6,914 nt of DNA from Armatimonadota bacterium (GTDB lineage: Bacteria; Armatimonadota; Zipacnadia; Zipacnadales; UBA11051), in contig DPJP01000132.1 in the NCBI GenBank assembly GCA_003542955.1, positions 1-6,914 of the forward strand. The letters are read 5' to 3'. The position numbers and the translations under genes are program-made. The notes under the pieces are model-generated. The model was not told the origin of the DNA, did no database searches, and saw nothing but the letters and a program-made list of their open reading frames with translations. Below, one piece after another: positions 6,192 through 6,914 of this stretch (positions within the stretch are counted from its first letter, which is position 1; each line of letters starts with the position of its first letter).

Positions 6192-6637
6192 GCGAACAAC
6201 CCTCTGTCGACATTTGGGGGTTCGGTGACGTTACAGAACGCAAGGAAATCCAGGTATGTCTCCCACTGGTCATCCAATGTGGCGAAGTGCTCGGCAGGCA
6301 CCGGAAATGCCCACTTGTCGCCATAGCCTTCGCGGTAGAGATGTATGTGTGGGCACGGTATCTCCGTGTCATCCGGGTTCCTGTGCACGGGCCCGCCAAC
6401 ATCAAGACGGACCAGAATCACGACCTGGCGAGCCCGATTCTGAAGCCTCTCGCGTGCCAACTCGATGCGGCCTCGACTCACGTCAAGCAGAAAACGCTCG
6501 CGGTGGTCCTCCGACAGCAGAGGGAGAGAGATCGCCCCGCCGAGCTCCGGATAGCGCCAGGCAGTGTCATCCTCGCGCACTTTCGGCATTGCCGTGAGAG
6601 CGTCGGCCTCAGATTGGCTGAGTTCCGAGGCAGCCAT
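6188..6637 (-). CDS. DUF6978-like protein, first gene of the coupled pair
   Basis: A 149-residue cytoplasmic protein. The start at 6637 is well supported by GGAGGAGGG 7 bases upstream. Sequence features match what I recall as the DUF6978 family: LSQSEADAL near the N-terminus, [13 protein letters not shown] (28-40), [12 protein letters not shown] (49-60), [20 protein letters not shown] (66-85), then [20 protein letters not shown] (93-112) and CNVTEPP near the end. The conserved block with His97-x-His99 followed by Tyr101-Arg102 and Lys108 could be an active or nucleotide-binding site, but no activity is known to me. The stop codon overlaps the start of the DUF1828-DUF1829 gene, so the two products are probably made in fixed ratio and may form a complex. 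Role unknown; defence, toxin-antitoxin or phage-related functions are reasonable guesses from the compact two-gene layout. Confidence 0.85.
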   Translation of the reverse strand: MAASELSQSEADALTAMPKVREDDTAWRYPELGGAISLPLLSEDHRERFLLDVSRGRIELARERLQNRARQVVILVRLDVGGPVHRNPDDTEIPCPHIHLYREGYGDKWAFPVPAEHFATLDDQWETYLDFLAFCNVTEPPNVDRGLFA

Positions 6638-6644
6638 ACAGATT

Positions 6645-6653
6645 CCCTCCTCC
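6645..6653 (-). promoter_or_regulatory. Strong ribosome binding site GGAGGAGGG of the DUF6978-like gene
   Basis: A near-ideal Shine-Dalgarno sequence on the minus strand, 7 bases before the ATG at 6637. It confirms that start and suggests efficient translation of the pair. Confidence 0.8.
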
Positions 6654-6789
6654 GGGCTGGTGGGATCGGGGCGATGCGCCCGTCTGAGCCATCAGTCCTC
6701 GAAGCTTCCGCTGTAGTCGGGCCTCACCCCTCCGCACATTCCGCAACGCCACCAGTCCGCCAATGGCGCTGCCCAATCAACTCGCGTAC

Positions 6790-6795
6790 AGTATA
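6790..6795 (-). promoter_or_regulatory. Candidate -10 box (TATACT) for the DUF6978/DUF1828 pair
   Basis: TATACT on the minus strand is a close match to the sigma-70 -10 consensus in otherwise GC-rich DNA. No convincing -35 hexamer lies 16-18 bases upstream. Transcription would begin near 6783, leaving a leader of about 145 bases before the ATG at 6637. It also overlaps a small 43-codon open frame, so it may be chance. Confidence 0.3.
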
Positions 6796-6846
6796 GGCTT
6801 CCCCGATTCGGTCGTGCGGGATCCGCTTGATTAGGAATTCGCCGTG

Positions 6847-6864
6847 CGGAGGCACTATCCTCCG
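6847..6864. terminator. Short hairpin just after the partial gene at the right edge
   Basis: CGGAGG (6847-6852) and CCTCCG (6859-6864) form a 6-bp GC-rich stem with a 6-base loop. On the minus strand it begins 10 bases after the stop codon at 6875-6877. No U-run follows, so it would be a weak terminator at best. Confidence 0.3.
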
Positions 6865-6874
6865 GGCCGTGCGC

Positions 6875-6914
6875 CTACCGGTACGCCAGCTCGTCCGACA
6901 GGTCCAGATAGAGC
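6875..6914 (-). CDS. C-terminal end of a gene cut by the window edge
   Basis: The minus strand from the window edge reads LYLDLSDELAYR and then TAG. All 12 codons are common in GC-rich genes, and a small hairpin follows the stop. The length is too short to assign a family, and a chance open frame cannot be excluded. Confidence 0.35.
   Translation of the reverse strand, partial: LYLDLSDELAYR

Overview
The window is GC-rich bacterial DNA. Its gene content is a Gfo/Idh/MocA oxidoreductase, a secreted SMP-30-type lactonase, and a secreted SGNH esterase with a C-terminal CBM9-like domain. This suits an environmental carbohydrate-degrading bacterium of the Planctomycetota, Armatimonadota or Hydrogenedentota kind. 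That assignment rests on gene style only; there is no rRNA or other marker here.

Layout: Positions 1-1417 hold no convincing gene but carry a lot of symmetrical DNA. There are two related stem-loop elements (407-489 and 675-739) with a shared core but different, internally matched arms. Between them lies a nested, branched inverted repeat (544-621). Further on are a long-loop palindrome (1130-1174) and a REP-like direct repeat pair (1221-1288). One coding-like minus-strand stretch (737-1174) may be a gene remnant.

Positions 1418-2581 (+) encode the oxidoreductase. It converges on a minus-strand operon, with a strong 12-bp hairpin between them at 2602-2634. The operon runs SGNH hydrolase/CBM9-like protein (5289 to 3601), then the SMP-30/gluconolactonase-like protein (3578 to 2649), 22 bases apart. 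Both have signal peptides, so they probably act together outside the cytoplasm on sugar esters and sugar lactones. The cytoplasmic NAD(P)-dependent oxidoreductase could act on a derived sugar, but this link is inference.

Positions 6637 to 5424 (-) hold a tightly coupled gene pair with a 4-base ATGA overlap. A DUF6978-like protein is followed by a DUF1828-DUF1829 protein. The pair has lower GC than the sugar genes in hand-counted lines and looks like a compact accessory cassette of unknown function, possibly defence or toxin-antitoxin. The right edge (6875-6914) appears to be the last 12 codons of another minus-strand gene.

The two best leads for something undescribed are the covarying paired stem-loop elements on the left and the DUF6978/DUF1828-DUF1829 cassette on the right.
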